This document shows positions 29,569 through 37,906 of a DNA stretch of 64,000 nucleotides, in pieces (position 1 is the stretch's first letter; every line of letters begins with the position of its first letter). The notes under the pieces are model-generated. The model worked only from the letters and a program-made list of their open reading frames with translations, did no database searches and was not told the origin of the DNA. The stretch lies in NCBI GenBank assembly GCA_948470755.1, contig CAOKPU010000005.1:1-64000 (forward strand), read 5' to 3'. The position numbers and the translations under genes are program-made. Source of the stretch: an uncultured Lachnospiraceae bacterium (GTDB lineage Bacteria; Bacillota; Clostridia; Lachnospirales; Lachnospiraceae).

Positions 29569-30456
29569 TTGCATAAATATATGAGGGCAATCGGCTTTAG
29601 TAAAATAAAAAATAAAAAAGAATTACAAAACCTTATTACTGATATTATTATAAATGCAGATGAGCGGGCATATACCGTAAATGGAAAAGAAACTATACTG
29701 GCGGAATTTTGTAAAGATTTTGCCGAGAATATTGGTATTGCAGTATGCGGGGAATTTGATTCTGAGAATAAGTTTTCTTTTGAATACTACTATCCATATT
29801 TGAGGGGAACAGAAATCAGTTCGGAAGAAGATGTATCTGTAGAGCGTCATACAAGTAAGGAATCGTATGCCGGTGTCTGTGATGATATTAAGGTTGGAGT
29901 TTCTTTAATTTTTTATTTGCAAAATATGATTCCATATGTAAAACTGAATAACAGCAAAAGGCTTCCTATTAACGGCACAACTCTTACTTTATCTGCGCTT
30001 TCCCTGCAGGGCAAGATAATGATGCCAATTATTAAAAATGAGAAAGATAAGAAAATTATTAAAAAAATATCCAATAACAGGAATTCTTTAATTGCAGCAG
30101 CCAGAAAAGGTGACGAGAACGCCATTGAAAGCCTGACTTTAGAAGATATGGATACTTATACAGTTATATCGAAAAGGATTCAGAAAGAAGATGTTTTTAC
30201 TTTAGTCGATACGTATTTTATGCCTTATGGAGTAGAATGTGATCAATATTCTATTTTAGGGGAAATATTGGATTGTAATAAAATTGTAAACAGATTGACT
30301 TCGGAAATAATGTATCAAATGACAATTAGCTGCAATGACTTAGTATTTAATTTATGTATTAATGAAGAAGATTTATATGGTGAGCCTCAGGCGGGCCGAC
30401 GCTTCAAAGGATCTATCTGGATGCAGGGATACATTAATTTTCCGGAAGGTATCTAG
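29569..30456 (+). CDS. DUF3881 family protein
   Basis: A 295-residue protein beginning HKYMRAIGFSKI, typical of DUF3881, a family I know mainly from Lachnospiraceae. No catalytic motif is recognised, and there is no signal peptide or membrane segment. I chose the TTG start because AGAGG is 7 nt upstream; a GTG nine bases earlier lies inside that site. It follows serS by 57 bp and may be in the same transcript. Function unknown. Confidence 0.8.
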   Translation: MHKYMRAIGFSKIKNKKELQNLITDIIINADERAYTVNGKETILAEFCKDFAENIGIAVCGEFDSENKFSFEYYYPYLRGTEISSEEDVSVERHTSKESYAGVCDDIKVGVSLIFYLQNMIPYVKLNNSKRLPINGTTLTLSALSLQGKIMMPIIKNEKDKKIIKKISNNRNSLIAAARKGDENAIESLTLEDMDTYTVISKRIQKEDVFTLVDTYFMPYGVECDQYSILGEILDCNKIVNRLTSEIMYQMTISCNDLVFNLCINEEDLYGEPQAGRRFKGSIWMQGYINFPEGI

Positions 30457-30500
30457 AAAGAATATATGGATGAAAAAATAAATTATAATAAATTATTTTG

Positions 30501-30529
30501 TTGATATTATTCTTATTTTGTGGTAAAAT
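30501..30529 (+). promoter_or_regulatory. SigA-type promoter upstream of tRNA-Arg
   Basis: TTGATA and TAAAAT with a 17-bp spacer. It would give a leader of about 120 nt before the tRNA. Confidence 0.65.
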
Positions 30530-30554
30530 ATTTTCCAGTGAGCGATTCGTTGTG

Positions 30555-30583
30555 TTAATTTGCATTTTAAATAACACTATAAT
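30555..30583 (+). promoter_or_regulatory. Second promoter upstream of tRNA-Arg
   Basis: TTAATT and TATAAT with a 17-bp spacer. The -10 is perfect and the -35 weak. It is closer to the tRNA than the first candidate. Confidence 0.5.
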
Positions 30584-30654
30584 TTAGTTTGAGAAAGCAA
30601 ATATTTCTTAATCTTTATTTTTTTACCAATAGAAAAAGCACACAGAAAGTATTA

Positions 30655-30725
30655 GTTCCCTTAGTTAAATGGATATAACAGGAGCCTCCTAAGCCCCAGT
30701 TGTGAGTTCGATTCTCGCAGGGAAC
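30655..30725 (+). tRNA. tRNA-Arg (anticodon CCU)
   Basis: The 71-nt cloverleaf has a 7-bp acceptor stem (GTTCCCT with AGGGAAC), a 4-bp D stem, anticodon loop CTCCTAA with CCT at 30688-30690, a 4-nt variable loop, and a T arm with TTCGATT. CCA is not encoded. It decodes AGG. The anticodon stem has one mismatch, A at 30683 opposite C at 30695, where A-U would be expected. A strong terminator follows. Confidence 0.9.
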
Positions 30726-30732
30726 ATTGAAA

Positions 30733-30775
30733 AAGGCTGTAAATTCAAGGATTCTTGAACTTACAACCTTTTTTA
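30733..30775 (+). terminator. Rho-independent terminator after tRNA-Arg
   Basis: AAGGCTGTAAATTCAAG pairs with CTTGAACTTACAACCTT (two mismatches) over a 4-nt loop, followed by TTTT. It ends the single-tRNA transcript. Confidence 0.9.
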
Positions 30776-30876
30776 TTTTGAAAATATGAAAGTATTTCAA
30801 TGGATTTCTGATTTAAAAAAGAAATTTGTTCGTAATCTTTGTAAAAATAAAAAGGTATTTTTTCTGTCACAGAGAG

Positions 30877-30892
30877 TAGACAAATCTGTCTA
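30877..30892. promoter_or_regulatory. Candidate operator upstream of the sigma-factor gene
   Basis: TAGACA-AATC-TGTCTA is a perfect 6-bp dyad with a 4-bp centre, about 115 bp before the sigma-factor gene. No promoter consensus is obvious around it. The binding factor is unknown. Confidence 0.4.
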
Positions 30893-30901
30893 ATTAATTA
30901 T

Positions 30902-30974
30902 ACGGAGAAGATCCTGCCAGGAAGTGCCGCAGGGTTTGTTGCCGGGAAACGATATGTTTTTACAGGTTCTCCGT
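30902..30974 (+). ncRNA. Structured leader of the sigma-factor gene, family unknown
   Basis: ACGGAGAA pairs with TTCTCCGT, and CCTG pairs with CAGG just inside it after a 3-nt bulge, closing a domain of about 45 nt with a GC-rich strand and a small AAAC/GTTT hairpin. No T-run follows and it ends 34 nt before the ATG. I do not recognise a known riboswitch. It may be a regulatory leader or a DNA-level repeat. Confidence 0.4.
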
Positions 30975-31008
30975 TAAAATATCAATTGCACTTCAGAAAA
31001 GAGGAATT

Positions 31009-31854
31009 ATGAATCCACACACAAATGAAGAGTTACTGGATCTGATAAAAAAAGCCACTGCAGGGGATAAGCAGTCTCTGGAGAAGGTGATAGTCAGTGT
31101 GCAAGATCTGGTATTTAACCTATCCTTACGCATGTTAGGAAGCTTTCCGGATGCGGAGGATGCATCTCAGGATATCCTTCTGAAAGTCATAACGCATTTG
31201 TCGTCTTTTAAAGGGGAAAGTTCTTTTTCCACTTGGGTATTCCGTATCGCAGTTAATCATCTGAAGGATTATGAAAAGCATATGTTTGCCCGATTTCCTT
31301 TAAACTTTGAATTCTATGCGGACGACATCCGAAATGCCAAAACGGAAGATGTGCCGGATATGACTCAGGATGTGGAAAAAGCCATACTTGCAGAAGAGTT
31401 GAAGATGTCCTGTACCAATGTTATGCTGCAATGTCTGGACGTTGAGAGCAGATGTATTTTTATTCTGGGAACCATGTTTAAGGTGGACAGCCGGATTGCC
31501 GGGGATATTCTGGGAATTACACCGGAAGCTTACCGCCAGCGTTTGTCCAGGGTACGAAAAAAGATGGCGGATTTTTTGACGGAATATTGCGGAGAATATG
31601 GAAAAGGGAAATGCCACTGTAAGGACAGGGTAAATTATGCCATCCGGAGCCACCGCATCCACCCCGCACAGCCCTACTTTCAAACGGCTGTGCCTACCCA
31701 AATCATGCTGGATGTGAAAGAAGCCATGGAAGAAATTGATGATTTGTCACAAGAGTTTTCATTCTGTAAGACATATCAGTCACCGGAAAATCTAAAACAG
31801 TTTATTGAAGAATTTTTAGACGGGACTTCTTTTACTGTTGTCGGAAATAACTAG
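31009..31854 (+). CDS. ECF-type RNA polymerase sigma factor with C-terminal extension
   Basis: A 281-residue sigma-70 family protein. Region 2 is DLVFNLSLRMLGSFPDAEDASQ (residues 33-54) with the core-binding aromatic FSTWVFRIAVN after it. Region 4 is LGITPEAYRQRLSRVRKKM. About 100 residues follow region 4 and include a CHCKDR Cys-x-Cys motif, so it is longer than a minimal ECF sigma factor (about 180). No anti-sigma factor gene is adjacent. The downstream DUF2461 gene starts 13 bp after the stop and is probably cotranscribed. The C-terminal part may regulate the factor; that is inference. Confidence 0.85.
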   Translation: MNPHTNEELLDLIKKATAGDKQSLEKVIVSVQDLVFNLSLRMLGSFPDAEDASQDILLKVITHLSSFKGESSFSTWVFRIAVNHLKDYEKHMFARFPLNFEFYADDIRNAKTEDVPDMTQDVEKAILAEELKMSCTNVMLQCLDVESRCIFILGTMFKVDSRIAGDILGITPEAYRQRLSRVRKKMADFLTEYCGEYGKGKCHCKDRVNYAIRSHRIHPAQPYFQTAVPTQIMLDVKEAMEEIDDLSQEFSFCKTYQSPENLKQFIEEFLDGTSFTVVGNN

Positions 31855-31867
31855 GGAGGAGAAATAT

Positions 31868-32551
31868 ATGGATACAAAGATAATTTTAAGCTATCTGAAA
31901 AGCTTAAGTGAAAATAACAACAGAGAATGGTATCATGCCCATAAAGAAGAATATAAAGAAGCAAATGCTCAATTTGAAACGCTCATGCAGGAGTTGATTT
32001 TGGAAATCGGGAAGTTTGATAGCAATATTCTACCCATGGAAGCAAAAAATCTGACTTTCAAATTGGTAAGGGATACCCGGTTCAGCCATGATAAGTCACC
32101 TTATAATCCATCATTCAGGGCGCATATCGGTCCGGAGGGAAAAATGCCTGTTCCGGTTGGATATTATTTGATGATTAAACCGGGCGGACAGTCTTTCCTT
32201 GGCGGCGGATTATTTGCAGATATGTTTAAAGATGCTACCTCTATGATCCGGAACTATATTGCGGAAAATGGCGGGGAATGGGAAAAGATCCTCCATGATC
32301 CGGATTTTGAAAAGGAATTTACCGTGAAAGGGACAGCATTGAAAAATGTGCCGGCGGGCTATGAGAAAGAACATCCACAGGCGGAATTTTTGAAATTTAA
32401 AAATTGGTATCTGGAATATCCGGTCAGAGATGATATAATAGGCAATGAAGAATTTTTTTTGCCTGAGGCAGTAAGGATATTCCGGATTATGAAGCCTTTT
32501 AACGATTTTCTTAATCAGGCGCTGAAAGGATTTCGGATGCCTGTAAGATAA
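31868..32551 (+). CDS. DUF2461 family protein (TIGR02453)
   Basis: A 227-residue protein with the DUF2461 core: NNNREWYHAHKEEY near the N-terminus, then KLVRDTRFSHDKSPYNPSFR and GYYLMIKPGGQSFLGGG. The family has no established function. GGAGG stands 9 nt before the ATG; a longer frame overlaps the sigma-factor gene. It is followed by a terminator, so the sigma factor and this gene form a two-gene unit. Confidence 0.85.
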   Translation: MDTKIILSYLKSLSENNNREWYHAHKEEYKEANAQFETLMQELILEIGKFDSNILPMEAKNLTFKLVRDTRFSHDKSPYNPSFRAHIGPEGKMPVPVGYYLMIKPGGQSFLGGGLFADMFKDATSMIRNYIAENGGEWEKILHDPDFEKEFTVKGTALKNVPAGYEKEHPQAEFLKFKNWYLEYPVRDDIIGNEEFFLPEAVRIFRIMKPFNDFLNQALKGFRMPVR

Positions 32552-32616
32552 CCCGGCATCCAGACTGATTTTGAAGGCGGAAGGAAATAAAGATGTAGTC
32601 AGAAGCTTTGGAAATT

Positions 32617-32656
32617 ATACCGAAAACATTGATTATTCAAAGTTTTCGGTATTTTT
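32617..32656 (+). terminator. Rho-independent terminator after DUF2461 gene
   Basis: ATACCGAAAAC pairs perfectly with GTTTTCGGTAT, 11 bp, followed by five T. It directly abuts the left end of the foldback repeat. Confidence 0.9.
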
Positions 32657-32658
32657 AC

Positions 32659-32906
32659 CTTATAAGATCCGGGTGTCAAAAGGCTCATCCGGCGGCCCCG
32701 CCTGGCAGATGGAACAAAAAATTTGTGCGCACTCTGTTGCACGGGACATTCCGATGAGCCTCGGAAAGCAAAAATCGTGTTCAGCAGAGGCTTCCACGAT
32801 TTTAGAGTCTCCTCTCCATCGTGCAAAAGCCGTTTGCACAAATCTATTGTTCCATCTGCCAGACGGGGCCGCCGGATGGGCCTTTTGACACCCGGATCCT
32901 TATAAG
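32659..32906. repeat. 248-bp MITE-like foldback element
   Basis: The outer arms, 32659-32716 and 32848-32906, are inverted copies with only two substitutions and one indel over about 58 bp. Both begin with the palindrome CTTATAAG followed by (G)GATCCGGGTGTC. Weaker complementarity continues inward (ATTTGTGC with GCACAAAT). The centre holds smaller hairpins, including AAAATCGTG with CACGATTTT. It encodes nothing convincing. The shape suits a miniature inverted-repeat transposable element, possibly with CTTATAAG as target duplication, though the palindrome makes that ambiguous. Part of the arm recurs as the terminator at 44.3 kb. Confidence 0.8.
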
Positions 32907-32950
32907 AAAATTCGTTGCCAGACAGACATGGATTGGGAAAAGGATTTAAT

Positions 32951-35900
32951 ATGAGAAATGTATTGAACATTTTTAGTGAAGAAACAGCAAATTGGTTTTT
33001 AAACGCACTTGGAGAACCTACCCCTGTACAAAAAGAAACATGGCCGTTGATTGCGGAAGGAAAACATGTATTAGTATCAGCGCCTACAGGAACCGGAAAG
33101 ACGTTGTCCGCTTTCCTTGTTTTTATAGACCATATGAAAAAAGAGGCAATGGACGGTACATTAAAACAAGAAGTCAGATTAATTTATGTTTCCCCATTAA
33201 AATCTTTGGCGGCGGATATAAGGGAGAATTTAAAATATCCGCTGGAAGGGATTAAGGCGGAAAAAGATATTTCGATTGGGATAAGGACAGGGGATACGCC
33301 GCAGAAAGACAGACAGAAAATGATTAAAAACCCGCCTCATATACTTATCATAACGCCGGAATCTTTGTATTTAATGCTTACCAGTAAAACGGGACAGAAT
33401 ATTTTAGCAACGGCCAAAGCAGTTATATTGGATGAGCTTCATGTTATGATTGATACGAAGAGGGGGGCGCATTTAATGCTCTCTTTGGCCCGCCTGGATC
33501 AATTATGCGGGAATCCCTTACAGCGTATTGGTTTATCCGCTACGATAGAACCTTTGGGTATTGCGGCAGAATATCTGGCGCCGGAAGAAGTAAAAATAGC
33601 GGCTCCCGTTATGCAAAAGAAAGTGCAATTAGAGATCTTAAGCCCGTATACGGATTTGACAAAAGGGAAAAGGAAAGATCCTATATGGGAAGAACTGGCA
33701 ACCCTTGTATATAAATATTGCCAGGGCAGCCGCAGCGTAATCGCATTTGTAGAAGGGAGACGATATGCGGAAAAGCTGGCATATTATGTGAATCTGCTGG
33801 GTGGGGAAGGGTTTGCAAGAGTTCATCACGGAAGCCTTTCCAAAGAACAAAGAATGGAAACGGAATTGTCTTTGAGAGACGGAAGCCTTCGGCTATTGTG
33901 CGCTACGTCTTCTATGGAACTTGGGATAGATGTAGGGGAGATTGATAAGGTATTGCAAGTTGGCTGTCCAAGGACAGTTTCGGGAACAATGCAAAGATTA
34001 GGCCGCGCAGGACATAATCCAGGGCGGGTCAGCATCATGTACCTTTTTCCCCGGACGGCAGCAGAATGCGTCTTATGCGGAATGACGGCGGAACTTGCCA
34101 GACGGGGAGGGGTGGAACATTTGAATCCGCCAATAGGATGTCTGGATGTGCTTTCTCAGCATTTGGTTTCCATGGCGGCATTCAGAAGTTATGAATTAGA
34201 TGAAGTAATGGATATTTTGCCCAGGGCGTGGCCTTTCCGGAATGTGACAAAAGAAGATGTAAAGTCGATCCTCGAAATGTTGGCGGGGGATTATGAACAC
34301 GAAAGAGATATTCCTGTGCGTCCGAGAATTTTATACGATAGGATCCATGAAAAAGTGGAAGGGGACGGTTATAGCAGAATGCTGGCTGTTTCTGCAGGAG
34401 GGACAATCCCGGATAAAGGTCTTTATTCCGTAAAGACCGAAGAAGGGATAAAGCTTGGGGAAATTGATGAGGAGTTTGTCTATGAATCCCAAAAGGGGGA
34501 TCGTTTTATCCTGGGTTCTTTTGCTTGGAAAATAACAAATATAGGAAAAGATACCGTAACGGTTACACAAGCCCCTATGGAAGGGGCAAGGCTTCCTTTT
34601 TGGAAAGGGGAAATAAAAGGAAGGGACAGACGGACAGGGGAGTTATTTGGGGAGATCTATCATTCATTGCAAAATGCTTATGAAATGGGGGGATTATCTG
34701 AGGAATTAAGAAAATTAGGATTGGATGAATCGGCTGTCTGCTTAGCTTCCGGTTATCTGGAACGGCAGATATGCGCCGTAGGGGGGTTGCCGGATAATAA
34801 AACAATTTATATAGAACATTTTAAAGATTCCTCAGGAAATTATCAAGTAATGTTCCATTCTGTTTTTGGAAAAAGGGTGAACGCGCCGCTTGCCTTGCTT
34901 GCAGCGCAGGAAATAAAGGAAAGATTTCAGATAGAAGCGGGGAACGTAGATGAAGAAGAAGGATTTCTTTTGTATTCCTATGGGGATAGAAATCTGCCGG
35001 AAGGGATCCTGCAAATGATAAATCCTGATACATGTATAAAAAAACTGGAAATATTATTAAGTTCCACACCACTTTTTAATATGGCGTTCCGGTATAACAG
35101 CGGACGTGCATTGATGATGGGGGTTAAAAAAAATGGACGTCTGCCTCTTTGGATGCAGCGGTTAAAAAGTTCTGAGATGTTGGAGCAGGTCGTAAAGGAA
35201 AAGGAGCATCCCCTAATAAGAGAGACAAAAAGGGAATGTATGAGGGAGCTATGGGATGCGGAAGGCGTAAAAGGGCTTTTGACGGATATCCGTTCCGGGA
35301 TAGTGGAAGTAAGGGAGGTATATACACAACTCCCTTCCCCGATGTCCCTTCCGTTACAATGGGGACAGGAAGCGGCAGTTATGTATGATTATTCACCTAC
35401 GCCCCGTGGGATTTATGGGGCGGTAGAAGAAGCGTTAAAGCAGGAAAAAAAATTGCTGCGTCCGGGGAATATGGAATTAGACAAAGTCCAGAAAAGAGGA
35501 AAACTGCCTAAAGATGAGAAACAGCTTCATTCCCTTTTAATGACGGAAGGCGATTTGTCCGCAGGGGAATTAGATATTCCAATAGAATGGTTGGAAAGCC
35601 TTGCAAAAAATGACAGGGTTATTTATTTGGAACAAGGCTTATGGATTGCAGCGGAAGAAAGAGAAAAATATTCTATTGCCTTGTCAGAAGAACATTTGGA
35701 AAAGATAAAAGATAAAAAGCAAAGGCAGGAGGAAAGGATCCTTATCGTCCGTCGTATGCTCCGTTATAGAGGGGCCGCAAATGCAAATCAGGCAGCGGAA
35801 CGTTATGGCTGGACAAACTCTGTAGCAGAGGAAATTATGGAAGAATTATGCCGCAGGGAAGAAGCGGTAAAACAAGAGGATATATATTATCATGCGGTAT

Positions 35901-37090
35901 TGTACCGCCGTGCAAGAGTAAAAACGTTAAAAAACCGGAGAGAGGAAGCGCATACCTGTCCTGCGGAAAATTATGCCGCTTTTTTGTTATCCCGGGCGGA
36001 ATCAAATCTTCCGCCGGAAGATTGTATGGAAAAAGTATTAAGGCAGTATGCGGGTTCTCTTTTTCCGGCTTCTTATTGGGAAGGGATCCTGCTTTCTAAA
36101 AGAGTCAGGAATTACAGGGAAGCCATGCTGGATAACTTTCTTTCAAAAGGGGAGTTTTTTTGGCATATGAAAGAAAAGGGGAATCTTTGTTTTTGTTATC
36201 GGGAAGAAATTGATTGGGAAGCCGATGTGAGAGGAATGCCGGATGGGCTTAATGAAAAAGAGAAAATAATATATGAGGCGCTTTTGAAACGTGGCGCAAG
36301 TTTTATGCAGTCATTGAACAGCCTGCTTTCAGAGGAATCCCCTTATGAAACTTTGATGTCTTTACTGGAAAAAGGATTAATATATGCGGATAGTTTTGTC
36401 CCGGTAAGGCAATGGCTAAGTAAGGAAAAGACTAAAAAAGCTACGGCAAGGCAGCGGGTTAATATGCGGGTAAAAGCTTTAAGCGCAGGAAGATGGGATA
36501 TTGTAAGGCCGTTAAAAGAGCCATCAATAGAAGAGTGCATGGAAAAATGCTTTGACCGTTATTTTATTCTTTGTAAAGAAACAGCGATATCATGCGGCGT
36601 TTCCTGGCAGGAAGCTTTATCGGTATTGCGCATATGGGAATATACGGGACAGGCAAGAAGAGGGTATTTTGTGGAAGGCTTGTCCGGGGTGCAGTTTATC
36701 CGGGGAAAGGATTATGATGCGGTAATAAGGATGCTTCAAAAACCGGAGAAAAGGCTTGTATGGATAAATGCTGCGGACCCGGCACAATGCTGGGGAAAAA
36801 TTTTGCCTCATAAAGAAAGCAGGAACTTTTTAAATGTGCCGGGAAGCTTTGTGGCTTGTTGCTCCGGCCTTCCGGTTGCAGTAATGGAACGGCAGGGAAA
36901 AGCGCTGCGTATTTTTGAAAAAGGGTTTGAAGAGGAATGTTTAATGTCCTTTGCAGAAGAATTTAAAAAAGGAAAAATTTTTTCCGGGATAAAAAGGGTA
37001 GTAATAAAAGAATATCCTGACAACGCAAAAGACGCTCTTAGCAAAGCGGGATTCCTGAAGGAAATGAAAGATTATGTTTTATATAAATAA
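32951..37090 (+). CDS. Lhr-family DEAD/H-box ATP-dependent helicase
   Basis: A 1379-residue superfamily 2 helicase. Motif I is APTGTGKT at about residues 44-51, motif II is DELH at 161-164, motif III GLSAT, and motif VI QRLGRAGHNPG. The LPP-type architecture continues with a winged helix (near residue 420) and a long Lhr C-terminal region. Lhr proteins unwind DNA and DNA-RNA hybrids in repair. The ATG chosen gives the conserved N-terminus; twelve more residues can be read upstream without a ribosome binding site. It lies just downstream of the foldback element. Confidence 0.9.
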   Translation: MRNVLNIFSEETANWFLNALGEPTPVQKETWPLIAEGKHVLVSAPTGTGKTLSAFLVFIDHMKKEAMDGTLKQEVRLIYVSPLKSLAADIRENLKYPLEGIKAEKDISIGIRTGDTPQKDRQKMIKNPPHILIITPESLYLMLTSKTGQNILATAKAVILDELHVMIDTKRGAHLMLSLARLDQLCGNPLQRIGLSATIEPLGIAAEYLAPEEVKIAAPVMQKKVQLEILSPYTDLTKGKRKDPIWEELATLVYKYCQGSRSVIAFVEGRRYAEKLAYYVNLLGGEGFARVHHGSLSKEQRMETELSLRDGSLRLLCATSSMELGIDVGEIDKVLQVGCPRTVSGTMQRLGRAGHNPGRVSIMYLFPRTAAECVLCGMTAELARRGGVEHLNPPIGCLDVLSQHLVSMAAFRSYELDEVMDILPRAWPFRNVTKEDVKSILEMLAGDYEHERDIPVRPRILYDRIHEKVEGDGYSRMLAVSAGGTIPDKGLYSVKTEEGIKLGEIDEEFVYESQKGDRFILGSFAWKITNIGKDTVTVTQAPMEGARLPFWKGEIKGRDRRTGELFGEIYHSLQNAYEMGGLSEELRKLGLDESAVCLASGYLERQICAVGGLPDNKTIYIEHFKDSSGNYQVMFHSVFGKRVNAPLALLAAQEIKERFQIEAGNVDEEEGFLLYSYGDRNLPEGILQMINPDTCIKKLEILLSSTPLFNMAFRYNSGRALMMGVKKNGRLPLWMQRLKSSEMLEQVVKEKEHPLIRETKRECMRELWDAEGVKGLLTDIRSGIVEVREVYTQLPSPMSLPLQWGQEAAVMYDYSPTPRGIYGAVEEALKQEKKLLRPGNMELDKVQKRGKLPKDEKQLHSLLMTEGDLSAGELDIPIEWLESLAKNDRVIYLEQGLWIAAEEREKYSIALSEEHLEKIKDKKQRQEERILIVRRMLRYRGAANANQAAERYGWTNSVAEEIMEELCRREEAVKQEDIYYHAVLYRRARVKTLKNRREEAHTCPAENYAAFLLSRAESNLPPEDCMEKVLRQYAGSLFPASYWEGILLSKRVRNYREAMLDNFLSKGEFFWHMKEKGNLCFCYREEIDWEADVRGMPDGLNEKEKIIYEALLKRGASFMQSLNSLLSEESPYETLMSLLEKGLIYADSFVPVRQWLSKEKTKKATARQRVNMRVKALSAGRWDIVRPLKEPSIEECMEKCFDRYFILCKETAISCGVSWQEALSVLRIWEYTGQARRGYFVEGLSGVQFIRGKDYDAVIRMLQKPEKRLVWINAADPAQCWGKILPHKESRNFLNVPGSFVACCSGLPVAVMERQGKALRIFEKGFEEECLMSFAEEFKKGKIFSGIKRVVIKEYPDNAKDALSKAGFLKEMKDYVLYK

Positions 37091-37217
37091 ATTTACTTTG
37101 AGAATGTCGGATGATCCAGCAATATGCAATCTTCTTGTGGTATCATGAGGAATATGTTATCATTTTTGTAAAGGGTAAATCAATATTGTGGCGAAGTTCG
37201 CAGATCGAGGAAGGGGC

Positions 37218-37847
37218 ATGGGAATTCATATGGAGAGGCAGATAGTAGTAACAATAGGAAGAAGTTTTGGCAGCAATGGACGCCGGATTGGGGAAGGTCT
37301 GGCAAGAGGGCTTGGAATAAATTTTTATGACAGGAATTTGATCGAAATGGCCGCAAAAGAAAGCGGGTTGGACTGGAAAGTAGTCGGGAATGCAGATGAA
37401 AAACTGGTAGGGAGAATACTAAAGTTTAAAGGGGGGCTTGATTTTATACAAGACAATCCAAATGATAAAATATACCGGGCCCAGGCAGAAATTATACGCT
37501 CGATTGTAAAAAGAGGGGAATCTTGCGTTATTGTAGGAAGAGGGGCGGATTATGTTTTAAGAAACAGGCATGAAGTTCTTAAAATATTTATTTATGCACC
37601 ATATGTCATTCGTTTGGAAACGGTGATGGATAGATACAAGTTTACAAAAGAAGAAGCTGAACGGGCGATTCGTCATATGGATAAGACAAGAAAAAATTAC
37701 TATGAATATTTTACTGATAATAATTGGGATCAAAAAGAAGGGAAGGATATGTTGATCGACAGCAGTGAATTTGGCATTGACGGTACGATAAACTTGATAA
37801 AAACGGCTGTGGAATGCAAATTAAAAAGAGATTGGGATGATTTATAG
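37218..37847 (+). CDS. Cytidylate kinase-like family protein
   Basis: A 209-residue P-loop-type nucleotide kinase of the Cytidylate_kin2 class. The N-terminal ITIGRSFGSNGRRIGEGLA-like segment is the GxxxSxG loop of this family, followed by FYDRNLIEMAA and CVIVGRGADYVL. The substrate is not known; members are often annotated near CMP kinase without proof. I chose the ATG preceded by AGGAAGGGG at short spacing; another ATG lies 12 nt later. It stands alone between the helicase and the ABC importer. Confidence 0.8.
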   Translation: MGIHMERQIVVTIGRSFGSNGRRIGEGLARGLGINFYDRNLIEMAAKESGLDWKVVGNADEKLVGRILKFKGGLDFIQDNPNDKIYRAQAEIIRSIVKRGESCVIVGRGADYVLRNRHEVLKIFIYAPYVIRLETVMDRYKFTKEEAERAIRHMDKTRKNYYEYFTDNNWDQKEGKDMLIDSSEFGIDGTINLIKTAVECKLKRDWDDL

Positions 37848-37906
37848 GATTTTGCCTTGTTTTTGAAAAATTACTAGTTTATATGAGCAGAATGGAGATA
37901 TGGTTT

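Noticed and set aside
32571..32888. 105-codon frame running through the foldback repeat
   Set aside because: It reads across the inverted repeat and terminator and has no family resemblance; composition follows the repeat, not codons.
36000..36200. CRISPR array or phage attachment site in the window
   Set aside because: No evenly spaced direct repeats and no integrase gene were found anywhere; the tRNA-Arg gene has no partial duplicate nearby.
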